Below are positions 4,988 to 10,216 of a DNA stretch of 11,221 nucleotides, piece after piece. This DNA comes from Oscillatoria sp. Prado101 (lineage in GTDB: Bacteria; Cyanobacteriota; Cyanobacteriia; Cyanobacteriales; Oscillatoriaceae). The stretch is taken from contig JALOOK010000083.1 of assembly GCA_025454445.1 (NCBI GenBank), positions 1 to 11,221 on the forward strand, in the 5' to 3' direction. Position 1 is the first letter of the stretch. Every line of letters starts with the position of its first letter. A program made the position numbers and the translations under genes. The notes beneath the pieces are model-generated. The model did not search any database and was not told the DNA's origin. It saw only the letters and a list, made by a program, of their open reading frames with translations.

Positions 4988-7069
4988 CTAGTCACAGCGC
5001 CAAATCTTGACTGTTCCATCCTGAGAAGCGCTGACAACAGTTTGCCCATCTGGACTGAACGCTACCGCGCTCACTCCCCTGGAATGTCCGGAAAGTGTCT
5101 GCAGCAGCAACTGTTGCGGGGGAGTCGGAAGGCAGGCACATCCGTCTGAATTCGGCAAATTCCACAGCTTAATCGTGGCGTCGTGACTGCCGGTGGCTAC
5201 GGTTTGGCCATCGGGACTGACAGCGACGCCAGCGACGGAGAGCAAATGCCCGGAAAGGGTGTGAGATAAACTGCCATCCTGGAGATTCCAGAGTTTTACG
5301 GTCCTGTCCCAGCTGCCGCTAATCGCTGTCTTTCCGTCCGGACTTAGGGCGACAGTATTGACGGCACCGGCATGTCCGCTGAGGGTGTGCTGCAATTCGC
5401 CGGTGCTCACCTGCCAAATTTTGACGGTGCCCTCAGCTCCGGCACTGGCCAAAATCTGCCCGTCTGAGCTGAAGGTGACGCACGTTACCCGATCTGAGTG
5501 GCCGGTGAGCGTGCCCAGCAGTTCTGCGGTTTTCAGATCCCACAGCTGAATCGTCCTGTCTCGACTGCCGCTAGCGATGGTTCGCCCGTCTGGGCTAATC
5601 GCAACAGAGGCAACCAGGTTGCTGTGACCGGCAAGGGTGAGGGCCAGGACTGGCTGTGTGCCGGCTCTCAGTTCTGCTGGGGAAAGCTGCCACAACCGCC
5701 AGACCTTTACTGTACAGTCCGCACTGCCAGTCACTAAAGTCTGGCCATCCCGACTGATGGCAGCGGACATCACCCCACTGGCGTGTTCCGCCAGGGTGTG
5801 CAGGGGTTGGCAGGACAGTTGCCCAAACTCGCCGGCAGTGAAATCCCACAGTTTGACTGTGCCGTCCCAACTGCTGCTGGCTATGATTCTACTTTGCGGG
5901 CTGAAGGCAAGGGAAGTCACCTCAACAGCGGAGTCTGAAGTGTCCACAGTCGCTGCGCACCTCCATTGGGGTTGGGGTGCCGGTGGGGGTGGCGGCGGGG
6001 GTGGCGGTAGGGGTGCCGGTGGGGCTATCCGTGTCGGCAATTCCGATACCGGCACTGCCGGCACTGCCGGTGGGGAGGTGCTTGCAGACGCGATTGTGCG
6101 CTCATTAACAGGTTCGCCGCTTCCAGAACTGACAGTAAAGTGCTGGCGGCGCACAGGTATCAGTCCGGGATTTAAATCTTTGAGGACTTCCTCAGCGGAT
6201 TGATAGCGCCGGCGGACAGTTTGCTGCAACATTTTGTCGAGAATGCCCCCCAATTCAGTGCTGACGCGATTGCCGGTGTAATCCCGCCAAACCCAAGTGC
6301 CTTCCATGCTATCGAACAGGTCAAACGGGTGAATATCTGTCAGCAAGTAGATGCAGGAAACTCCCAAACTGTATATATCGCTGGCAAAAGTGGCTTTGCC
6401 CAACAGCTGTTCGGGGGCGGCAAACTCCGCACTGCCAATCAGCGTTCCCGTTTTCGCCAATGCGGTTTCTGTCGCGTATTTCGCCGCGCCAAAACCCACT
6501 AAAACAATTTGCCCTCGCTCCCCTGTCTTTCTCCCCTCTCCCTGGATGGGAGAGGGGTTGGGGGTGAGGGTGCTTCGGCGAATCATGTTTGCCGGTTTGA
6601 TGTCTCGGTGCAGCAGCTTTCCCTCGTGGAGAAAGTGCAGCACCGGCAGCACTTCAGCTAGCACTTCCCGAAGTTGCTCTTCGCTGAACGCTCCCTCGGA
6701 AGCCAGTTGCTCGGCTAAGTTTTGCCCCTCGATATATTCTTGCACTAAATACTGCCGGTCGTCAAGTTCAAAGTGCGCCAGCAGTTCTGGAATTTGGGGG
6801 TGTTTGCCCAGTTCTTCTAGCCGCGCGATCTCCTTGCGAAATAACTCGGCGGCGTTTTGGGTTTGTCCGCGAAACTGCTTGATGACACAGCGCCGTTTGC
6901 CTTCTCCTTCGTCTACTGCTAGGAAGGTCCTGCTAAACCCACCTTTGCCGGTGGGTTTGATGGCGCGGTAGCGCCCGCTGAGCAGCAATTTCGAGCCGCA
7001 ATTTTGGCAAAATTTATTCCCTTCGGGATTTTGGGGTTTCTGGCACTGGTTATTCAGGCAATAAGTCAT
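4988..7069 (-). CDS. Zinc-ribbon/kinase-like/WD40 protein with altered DFG (kinase 2, possible pseudokinase)
   Basis: A 693-residue paralogue of the kinase at 4770-2941 with the same order: four-cysteine ribbon (C4, C9, C21, C24), kinase fold (about 33-310), a linker with a run of nine prolines (about 350-362), and seven WD40 repeats (about 371-693) ending in the same KIWRCD. The Gly-rich loop is GKGGFS (the last Gly is Ser). K64, E80, HRDIKPAN (154-161) and AAPEQ are present. The Mg-binding Asp of DFG is Gly: residues 192-194 read GFG, codon GGT instead of GAT at 6494-6496. Loss of this Asp usually abolishes or sharply lowers phosphotransfer, so the protein may act as a scaffold or pseudokinase. 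Residues about 166-186 (STLTPNPSPIQGEG and following) are a translated palindromic repeat between catalytic loop and DFG. The start is ATG 7069 (MTYCLNNQC); the in-frame TTG at 7081 is less likely. Confidence 0.92.
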   Translation of the reverse strand: MTYCLNNQCQKPQNPEGNKFCQNCGSKLLLSGRYRAIKPTGKGGFSRTFLAVDEGEGKRRCVIKQFRGQTQNAAELFRKEIARLEELGKHPQIPELLAHFELDDRQYLVQEYIEGQNLAEQLASEGAFSEEQLREVLAEVLPVLHFLHEGKLLHRDIKPANMIRRSTLTPNPSPIQGEGRKTGERGQIVLVGFGAAKYATETALAKTGTLIGSAEFAAPEQLLGKATFASDIYSLGVSCIYLLTDIHPFDLFDSMEGTWVWRDYTGNRVSTELGGILDKMLQQTVRRRYQSAEEVLKDLNPGLIPVRRQHFTVSSGSGEPVNERTIASASTSPPAVPAVPVSELPTRIAPPAPLPPPPPPPPPAPQPQWRCAATVDTSDSAVEVTSLAFSPQSRIIASSSWDGTVKLWDFTAGEFGQLSCQPLHTLAEHASGVMSAAISRDGQTLVTGSADCTVKVWRLWQLSPAELRAGTQPVLALTLAGHSNLVASVAISPDGRTIASGSRDRTIQLWDLKTAELLGTLTGHSDRVTCVTFSSDGQILASAGAEGTVKIWQVSTGELQHTLSGHAGAVNTVALSPDGKTAISGSWDRTVKLWNLQDGSLSHTLSGHLLSVAGVAVSPDGQTVATGSHDATIKLWNLPNSDGCACLPTPPQQLLLQTLSGHSRGVSAVAFSPDGQTVVSASQDGTVKIWRCD
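6532..6556. repeat. Palindromic repeat translated in frame inside kinase 2
   Basis: CCCCTCTCCC (6532-6541) pairs perfectly over 10 bp with GGGAGAGGGG (6547-6556), loop TGGAT. On the coding strand it gives the LTPNPSPIQGEG peptide. The whole extra segment runs over about 6512-6574. Kinase 1 lacks it, and kinase 3 has a decayed version at the same site. Confidence 0.8.
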
Positions 7070-7093
7070 AGATGCAAGCAATCCGTTTTCTCA

Positions 7094-7137
7094 ATTTTGG
7101 ATGCAAGGATTTTGGATGCAAGGATTTTGGATTTTGG
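7094..7137. repeat. 15-bp tandem repeat ATTTTGGATGCAAGG
   Basis: There are two perfect 15-bp units (7094-7108 and 7109-7123) followed by two ATTTTGG half-units. It lies just upstream of the second kinase gene on its 5' side. Confidence 0.7.
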
Positions 7138-7153
7138 AGTGGGCTATGGCCCT

Positions 7154-7185
7154 GAAACCCGGTTTCTTTAAGAAACCGGGTTTCT
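7154..7185. repeat. AGAAACCCGG palindromic repeat, copy 3
   Basis: It has the same core as copies 2 and 4 except that the first base is lost to TG. Similarity with the copy at 10038 extends outward: CTATGGCCC on the left and CAGTACCTCACT on the right, the latter preceded here by an extra TTCTCAG. The two copies therefore share a larger ancestral element. Confidence 0.82.
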
Positions 7186-7240
7186 CAGTTCTCAGTACCT
7201 CACTTATATGAAATCAGCCATATATGAGAAACGCTAGATA

Positions 7241-7510
7241 TCACTCTTGCCCAAAATGGTTGTTGACGTACAGAAACGGTAAGGCAACAAACAAGCACGC
7301 CCAAAGGATCCCAAACACATCCGTTACTACGATTTTAACATTTAATACCCCCACCAGTGCTGAGGCTATCCCTAATTCCCTGAATAGCTGGTCTGTCCTC
7401 ATTTCTTTATAGTGCCCGACCGCCTTTTTTACAATCAGGAAGCCTGAGGATACTGCCAGGGCGCAAACTGGGCTGTAAAGGACAATCTTATTAAAGATAA
7501 ACAATGCCAT
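7241..7510 (-). CDS. Small hydrophobic membrane protein, unknown function
   Basis: An 89-residue frame not recognised as any family. It has a hydrophobic stretch at about 9-27, a charged middle (KKAVGHYKEMRTDQLFRE, 28-45) and one long or two short hydrophobic stretches at 47-82, suggesting two or three membrane helices. It starts at ATG 7510 and overlaps the last 20 bases of the truncated kinase in another frame. No Shine-Dalgarno is seen, so translation may be coupled to the kinase stop. The DNA looks clearly more A/T-rich than the kinases, and its left end approaches a palindromic repeat (7154-7185). It may be a foreign segment that replaced the kinase C-lobe, or a chance frame in decayed DNA. 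The alternating hydrophobic pattern makes a real protein somewhat more likely than not. Confidence 0.5.
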   Translation of the reverse strand: MALFIFNKIVLYSPVCALAVSSGFLIVKKAVGHYKEMRTDQLFRELGIASALVGVLNVKIVVTDVFGILWACLFVALPFLYVNNHFGQE

Positions 7511-8141
7511 TCAGAACATGATTACATCTTACCATAAATTTCGCCGCCCCAAAATCGACGATCGCCAATTGTTTTTCCTTGCGATCATCTGCCTGAATGG
7601 CAGAGGGGTTGGGGGTGCGGGTGCTGCGGCGAATAATGTTTTGCGGCTTGATGTCGCGGTGAATTATTTGGTGGCTGTGGACAAACTGCAACACCGGCAG
7701 CAAATCGCTGAGCAAGTGGCGGATTTTGGTTTCGTTGAAAGGGCCTTCGTCTGCCAGTTCTTGAGCCAGATTGCGCCCTTCTATGAATTCTTGCACTAAA
7801 TAGTGGTTTTCGGCTTGTTCAAAATGAGCCAGCAGTTCGGGAATTTGGGGGTGAATGCCCAGAACGTCCAGCCGCACGGCTTCTCGGTTAAAGAGTTCTT
7901 TGGCTTTGACGGAACTGACTAAGCCCCGATCTTGGGGGAAGAACTGCTTGATAGCGCAGCGCGGTTGAGAGGGTTTGAACTCGTCCACACCCAAAAAAGT
8001 TCTGCCAAAGCCGCCGGTGCCGAGGAGTTCGGTCGCCCGGTAGCGCTCGCCCAGCAGCAACTTTGACCCGCAACTCTGGCAAAACTTGGCGTCACTGGGA
8101 TTCTGCGGCTTCTGGCAATCAGGATTGAGGCAATAGCTCAT
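7491..8141 (-). CDS. Truncated zinc-ribbon Ser/Thr kinase, C-lobe missing (kinase 3)
   Basis: A 216-residue remnant of the kinase family seen at 4770-2941 and 7069-4988. It has the MSYCLNPDC ribbon (C4, C9, C21, C24), GTGGFG 41-46, K65, E87, HRDIKPQN 161-168 and an intact DFG at 196-198. Homology stops after DFGAAK (residue 201, about base 7538). The frame then reads twelve or so unrelated residues to a stop. The activation-segment APE, the rest of the C-lobe and any WD40 repeats are absent, and no other frame downstream restores them. Residues 173-192 (STRTPNPSAIQ and following) are a decayed copy of the repeat insert seen in the second kinase. Without the C-lobe the product is unlikely to be an active kinase. 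It may be a pseudogene, or a retained ribbon/N-lobe protein. ATG 8141 is followed by the family's conserved first residues. Confidence 0.8.
   Translation of the reverse strand: MSYCLNPDCQKPQNPSDAKFCQSCGSKLLLGERYRATELLGTGGFGRTFLGVDEFKPSQPRCAIKQFFPQDRGLVSSVKAKELFNREAVRLDVLGIHPQIPELLAHFEQAENHYLVQEFIEGRNLAQELADEGPFNETKIRHLLSDLLPVLQFVHSHQIIHRDIKPQNIIRRSTRTPNPSAIQADDRKEKQLAIVDFGAAKFMVRCNHVLNGIVYL
7589..7603. repeat. Decayed in-frame palindrome inside kinase 3
   Basis: CTGCC-TGAAT-GGCAG occupies the site matching CTCCC-TGGAT-GGGAG in the second kinase. The flank AGAGGGGTTGGGGGTG is shared. Both arms differ by one base in a way that keeps pairing. Confidence 0.6.
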
Positions 8142-8164
8142 ACTGGCAAGGAATCAGCGGATTA
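8142..8164 (-). promoter_or_regulatory. Conserved leader shared by the kinase genes
   Basis: The 23 bases directly before the third kinase's ATG match about 20 of 23 bases before the first kinase's ATG (4771-4793). The second kinase keeps a weaker match (7070-7085). The common word on the coding strand is CTGATT followed by a CCTTGCC/GCCTGCC-like stretch. It may carry translation or promoter signals, or simply reflect recent duplication. Confidence 0.4.
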
Positions 8165-8180
8165 CTGTCTATGGTATGTT

Positions 8181-8211
8181 CTTTCCCAGAATTCAGCCCT
8201 GGGTGGGAAAG
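8181..8211. other. 8-bp stem hairpin between divergent genes
   Basis: CTTTCCCA (8181-8188) pairs perfectly with TGGGAAAG (8204-8211). It lies in the spacer between the divergent third kinase and the cyclotransferase gene, with no T-run. It could be an operator-like dyad or chance. Confidence 0.3.
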
Positions 8212-8280
8212 GGGGGGCGTGTGCGCCTCACCCGCGCCGACAGCTGCGGGTGCCGGCAGTTTGGCAGGCTAATCTACGGT

Positions 8281-8309
8281 TTGTCAATCGGGATACCGTT
8301 TTTTATGGT
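8281..8309 (+). promoter_or_regulatory. Possible sigma-70 promoter for the cyclotransferase gene
   Basis: TTGTCA (8281-8286), a 17-bp spacer and TATGGT (8304-8309), 45 bases before the ATG. An alternative -10, TAGAAT (8320-8325), has a poorer -35. Confidence 0.4.
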
Positions 8310-8354
8310 GCGGTCTGCTAGAATATCTCCCAAAAGAAATATTGACAGGAGTGT

Positions 8355-8948
8355 ATGATCGTTAATCCCGGACACCCTCACAGCACTTGGACACACTGTT
8401 CCAAGAGTTCCCAGCCGGTGGGCAACCCGCAACAGCCGGTGCGCACCGAGCATAAATTCTTTTATTTTGCCTACGGTTCGTGCATGTGCCCAGTGGATTT
8501 AAAGCGCACGGTGGGCGAAAATACTCATCCGTATGTGATTGGCCCAGCGACGCTGAGAGGATACCGGCTGGGTTTTTACTGTCACTCCCGCCGGCGCAAC
8601 TGCGGGGTGCTAGACGTTGTGCCAGATGCAGCATCTTCGGTGGAGGGAGTGCTCTATGAATTGCCGTGGCGCTTGAGCGAGTTGCTGGATGAGCGGGAAG
8701 ATGTCCCCCGTGGCGGCTACCGGCACGAAATGGTAGAAGTGTATTGCCGGAAACATATTTACAGCGGCGTGCGCACCTATGTAGTGGTGAATAAATTGCC
8801 AGAAGAATTGGCTCCGAATGACTGGTATTTTAATGTAGTGATGCGGGGGGCTGTAACTTGCGGGTTGCCGGAAGAGTATTGCTGGCGACTATTCAATCGC
8901 ATGCACCAATTGCAGCAGCAGCAATTTCCCCGCCGGCGTTCAGCTTAG
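8355..8948 (+). CDS. Gamma-glutamylcyclotransferase-like (AIG2/GGCT fold) protein
   Basis: A 197-residue cytosolic protein of the GGCT-like fold, whose members convert gamma-glutamyl-amino acids or related amides to 5-oxoproline. The substrate-binding loop FAYGSCM is at residues 38-44 (YGS motif). The candidate catalytic acid is E115 in LLDEREDV (110-117), matching the xxDExEGV-like motif of the family. Core strands RGYRLGFYC and VEGVLYEL lie between them, and GGYRHEMVEVY follows. The first 33 residues are a Pro/Gln/Ser-rich extension before the fold. AGGAG at 8347-8351 supports ATG 8355, though its spacing of 3 is tight, and in-frame GTG codons at residues 22 and 29 are alternatives. It is a single gene, divergent from the third kinase. 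The exact substrate is not shown by sequence. Confidence 0.87.
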   Translation: MIVNPGHPHSTWTHCSKSSQPVGNPQQPVRTEHKFFYFAYGSCMCPVDLKRTVGENTHPYVIGPATLRGYRLGFYCHSRRRNCGVLDVVPDAASSVEGVLYELPWRLSELLDEREDVPRGGYRHEMVEVYCRKHIYSGVRTYVVVNKLPEELAPNDWYFNVVMRGAVTCGLPEEYCWRLFNRMHQLQQQQFPRRRSA

Positions 8949-8981
8949 AGGGGATTTATAAAGGAAAAGTGAAGTCATAAT

Positions 8982-9013
8982 AAACCGGGTAACTTCGGCG
9001 AAACCCGGTTTCT
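8982..9013. repeat. Degenerate relative of the AGAAACCCGG palindrome
   Basis: AAACCGGGT (8982-8990) pairs with ACCCGGTTT (9003-9011). The right arm AAACCCGGTTTCT is identical to the family's arm, while the centre differs (AACTTCGGCGA). It lies 34 bp after the cyclotransferase stop and may help terminate its transcript. Confidence 0.6.
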
Positions 9014-9122
9014 GTCCTTATGGGAGACGCCGGCAGCGGAGCCTCGTTCTATTGGTGCCAATCCCACCGGCACCTCACCTCTGAAATTGATTCGCGCCCG
9101 GCAATAAATTTTATCAAACCCG

Positions 9123-9151
9123 TTGACAGTTGCACCGGCTTGTGTTAGTCT
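9123..9151 (+). promoter_or_regulatory. Possible promoter, TTGACA-N17-TAGTCT
   Basis: A consensus -35 TTGACA (9123-9128) lies 17 bp before a weak -10 TAGTCT (9146-9151). It would give a leader of about 155 nt to the DUF4160 gene. Confidence 0.3.
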
Positions 9152-9238
9152 TTTATCATGGCAATCTGTGCCGGCATATAAGGTCGTTTGTGGGGCCATT
9201 AAGCATTGTAGGGGCGGGTTATTGCGCCTCTATCAGTA

Positions 9239-9269
9239 GGGTGGGGAACGCGTGCTTCGTAACCCACCC
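9239..9269. repeat. GGGTGGG/CCCACCC intergenic hairpin, second copy
   Basis: GGGTGGG (9239-9245) pairs with CCCACCC (9263-9269). Together with the preceding GTA and the TAACCCACC right arm it matches the hairpin at 467-494; the loops differ. Confidence 0.5.
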
Positions 9270-9285
9270 CCACACCTGGAGGCGC

Positions 9286-9291
9286 TATAAT
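9286..9291 (+). promoter_or_regulatory. Possible -10 box before the DUF4160 gene
   Basis: Perfect TATAAT, 22 bases before ATG 9314. The -35 position falls inside the hairpin and has no match, so it may need an activator or be fortuitous. GCGCTATA here also echoes the word in the repeats at 1780 and 1953. Confidence 0.3.
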
Positions 9292-9313
9292 TGAATCATA
9301 GCGAGTCAGTGAC

Positions 9314-9559
9314 ATGCCAACTGTTTTAAGGTTTGAAGGCTATCGGTTTTACTTTTACAGCCATGAACCAAACGAACCCCCTCACATTCATGTAGATCGA
9401 GAGAGTCAATCCGCCAAATTTTGGCTAGCACCTGTCGCCCTAGCCCGTAACATTGGATTTAGTGCTAGGGAGTTGAGGAAACTCCAGTCAATCGTAGAAG
9501 CCAATCAACAAATGTTTTTGGAGGCGTGGAATGGGTATTTTGGCACCTCAAGCAGATGA
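9314..9559 (+). CDS. DUF4160 domain protein (putative toxin-antitoxin partner)
   Basis: An 81-residue protein matching the DUF4160 pattern: MPTVLRFEGYRFYFYS, EPPHIHV (residues 22-28), a central KFWL strand and a C-terminal LRKLQSIVEANQQMFLEAWN helix. The conserved PHIHV histidines suggest a metal-binding or catalytic site, but the function is not established. It overlaps the next gene by 29 bases, so the two are made together. DUF4160/DUF2442 neighbours are common in bacteria and have been suggested to form toxin-antitoxin-like modules. Which partner would be toxic is not shown here. It is soluble, with no signal peptide. Confidence 0.88.
   Translation: MPTVLRFEGYRFYFYSHEPNEPPHIHVDRESQSAKFWLAPVALARNIGFSARELRKLQSIVEANQQMFLEAWNGYFGTSSR
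9520..9524 (+). promoter_or_regulatory. Ribosome binding site for the DUF2442 gene
   Basis: GGAGG, six bases before ATG 9531 and inside the preceding gene. It fixes the overlapping start and suggests translational coupling. Confidence 0.7.
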
Positions 9560-9815
9560 GCGAGTCAAAGCAGTACAGATAGACGAAGACACCCTCAGTG
9601 TTGAACTGATGGATGGGCGGACAATTTCAGTTCCCTTAGCCTGGTTTCCCAGATTGTTAAATGCGACTCAAGAACAGCGGGAACAGTGGCAAATCTGTGG
9701 TGGGGGCTATGGGCTCCACTGGGAAGCAATTGATGAGGATATCAGCACGGAAGGGTTGCTGCGCGGAGCGCCCGCGCCTCGCAATCAGTCAGTCTCATTA
9801 GCCTCTAGCAGGTGA
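9531..9815 (+). CDS. DUF2442 domain protein (partner of DUF4160)
   Basis: A 94-residue protein with the typical DUF2442 core: an opening beta pair (ERVKAVQIDEDTLSVELMDGRTISVPLAW), then PRLLNATQEQREQWQ, a GGGYGLHWEAIDEDIS segment and TEGLLRG. The last 16 or so residues are a tail beyond the domain. The strong GGAGG and the 29-base overlap mark it as the second gene of a two-gene operon with DUF4160. DUF2442 proteins are small and soluble and often sit beside DUF4160, in a layout like toxin-antitoxin pairs; the biochemical role is unproven. No transcription terminator is evident directly after the stop; a double-hairpin repeat follows at 9856. Confidence 0.88.
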   Translation: MGILAPQADERVKAVQIDEDTLSVELMDGRTISVPLAWFPRLLNATQEQREQWQICGGGYGLHWEAIDEDISTEGLLRGAPAPRNQSVSLASSR

Positions 9816-9855
9816 GGGCAATTTATCCTATCAACTCCGGAGATATCCTCGTTTA

Positions 9856-9896
9856 CAGGCTCCGTCTGGGAACGCCTATTTAGAGGCTCCGCCTCC
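9856..9896 (-). repeat. Double-hairpin GGAGGC(A/G)GAGCC repeat, inverted copy
   Basis: Read on the minus strand: GGAGGCGGAGCCTC, a spacer ending GCGTTCCCAG, then ACGGAGCCTG. This matches the element at 2826-2867 in order and orientation. The second hairpin has decayed here. Confidence 0.7.
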
Positions 9897-10004
9897 TTCT
9901 CAAGGAAGCAATTAAGCGATATTCCGCCGGCGGCGGGGAGTATCACCTCCCATTTATTCGCCAATAGTCTCTTTCCAATCACCGGCAACCCGATGGATAT
10001 TAAC

Positions 10005-10100
10005 TATAGCGGTTCTCAGTTTGATGTACTATGGCCCAGAAACCCGGTTTCTTTAAGAAACCGGGTTTCTCAGTACCTCACTAATCTGAGAGCCGCTATA
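10005..10100. repeat. 96-bp nested inverted repeat containing palindrome copy 4
   Basis: Outer arms TATAGCGGTTCTCAG (10005-10019) and CTGAGAGCCGCTATA (10086-10100) pair at 14 of 15 positions. Inside, GTACT/AGTAC words pair around the 33-bp AGAAACCCGG palindrome (10038-10070). The design resembles a miniature inverted-repeat element, with no coding capacity. No target-site duplication is evident (TTAAC on the left, ACACC on the right). Confidence 0.7.
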
Positions 10101-10216
10101 ACACCCAATTCCATCCCCCGCCGATTCCCCATCAAAAATCGCCGCAACTTACCCCCCTATTGCCATCCCCCACAGACTGTGCCACAATAATCCAAAGCGT
10201 GTGAGAGGCATTACCG

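Larger units (their letters stand above)
8949..9313. other. Non-coding spacer with repeats and promoter-like signals
   Basis: No supported gene is seen. The minus-strand frame at 9199-8975 has no domain-like sequence. The stretch holds a degenerate palindrome (8982-9013), a TTGACA-type promoter candidate (9123-9151), a GGGTGGG/CCCACCC hairpin (9239-9269) and a TATAAT (9286-9291) before the next gene. Confidence 0.6.
9816..10216. other. Repeat-rich non-coding spacer
   Basis: No gene is supported. Plus-strand and minus-strand frames here run through palindromes and carry no domain-like sequence. The stretch holds an inverted copy of the double-hairpin repeat (9856-9896), GCCGGCGGCG-rich sequence, and a 96-bp nested palindrome (10005-10100). 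The last 100 bases are C-rich leader for the kinase at 10217. No clear promoter is seen there. Confidence 0.6.

Noticed and set aside
5637..6971. Long plus-strand frames opposite kinase 2
   Set aside because: They mirror the kinase and WD40 coding sequence (for example a glycine run opposite the proline run).
7559..7566. HIP1 octamer (GCGATCGC) as a cyanobacterial marker
   Set aside because: Only a near match (CGATCGCC) was seen. No exact copy was noticed by eye, so it was not used as evidence of origin.
8975..9199. Minus-strand 74-residue frame downstream of the cyclotransferase
   Set aside because: It runs through a palindromic repeat and has no Shine-Dalgarno or recognisable domain. It is probably repeat-derived.
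9785..10190. Small frames on both strands between DUF2442 and kinase 4
   Set aside because: They cross the palindromes and show no protein-like pattern.
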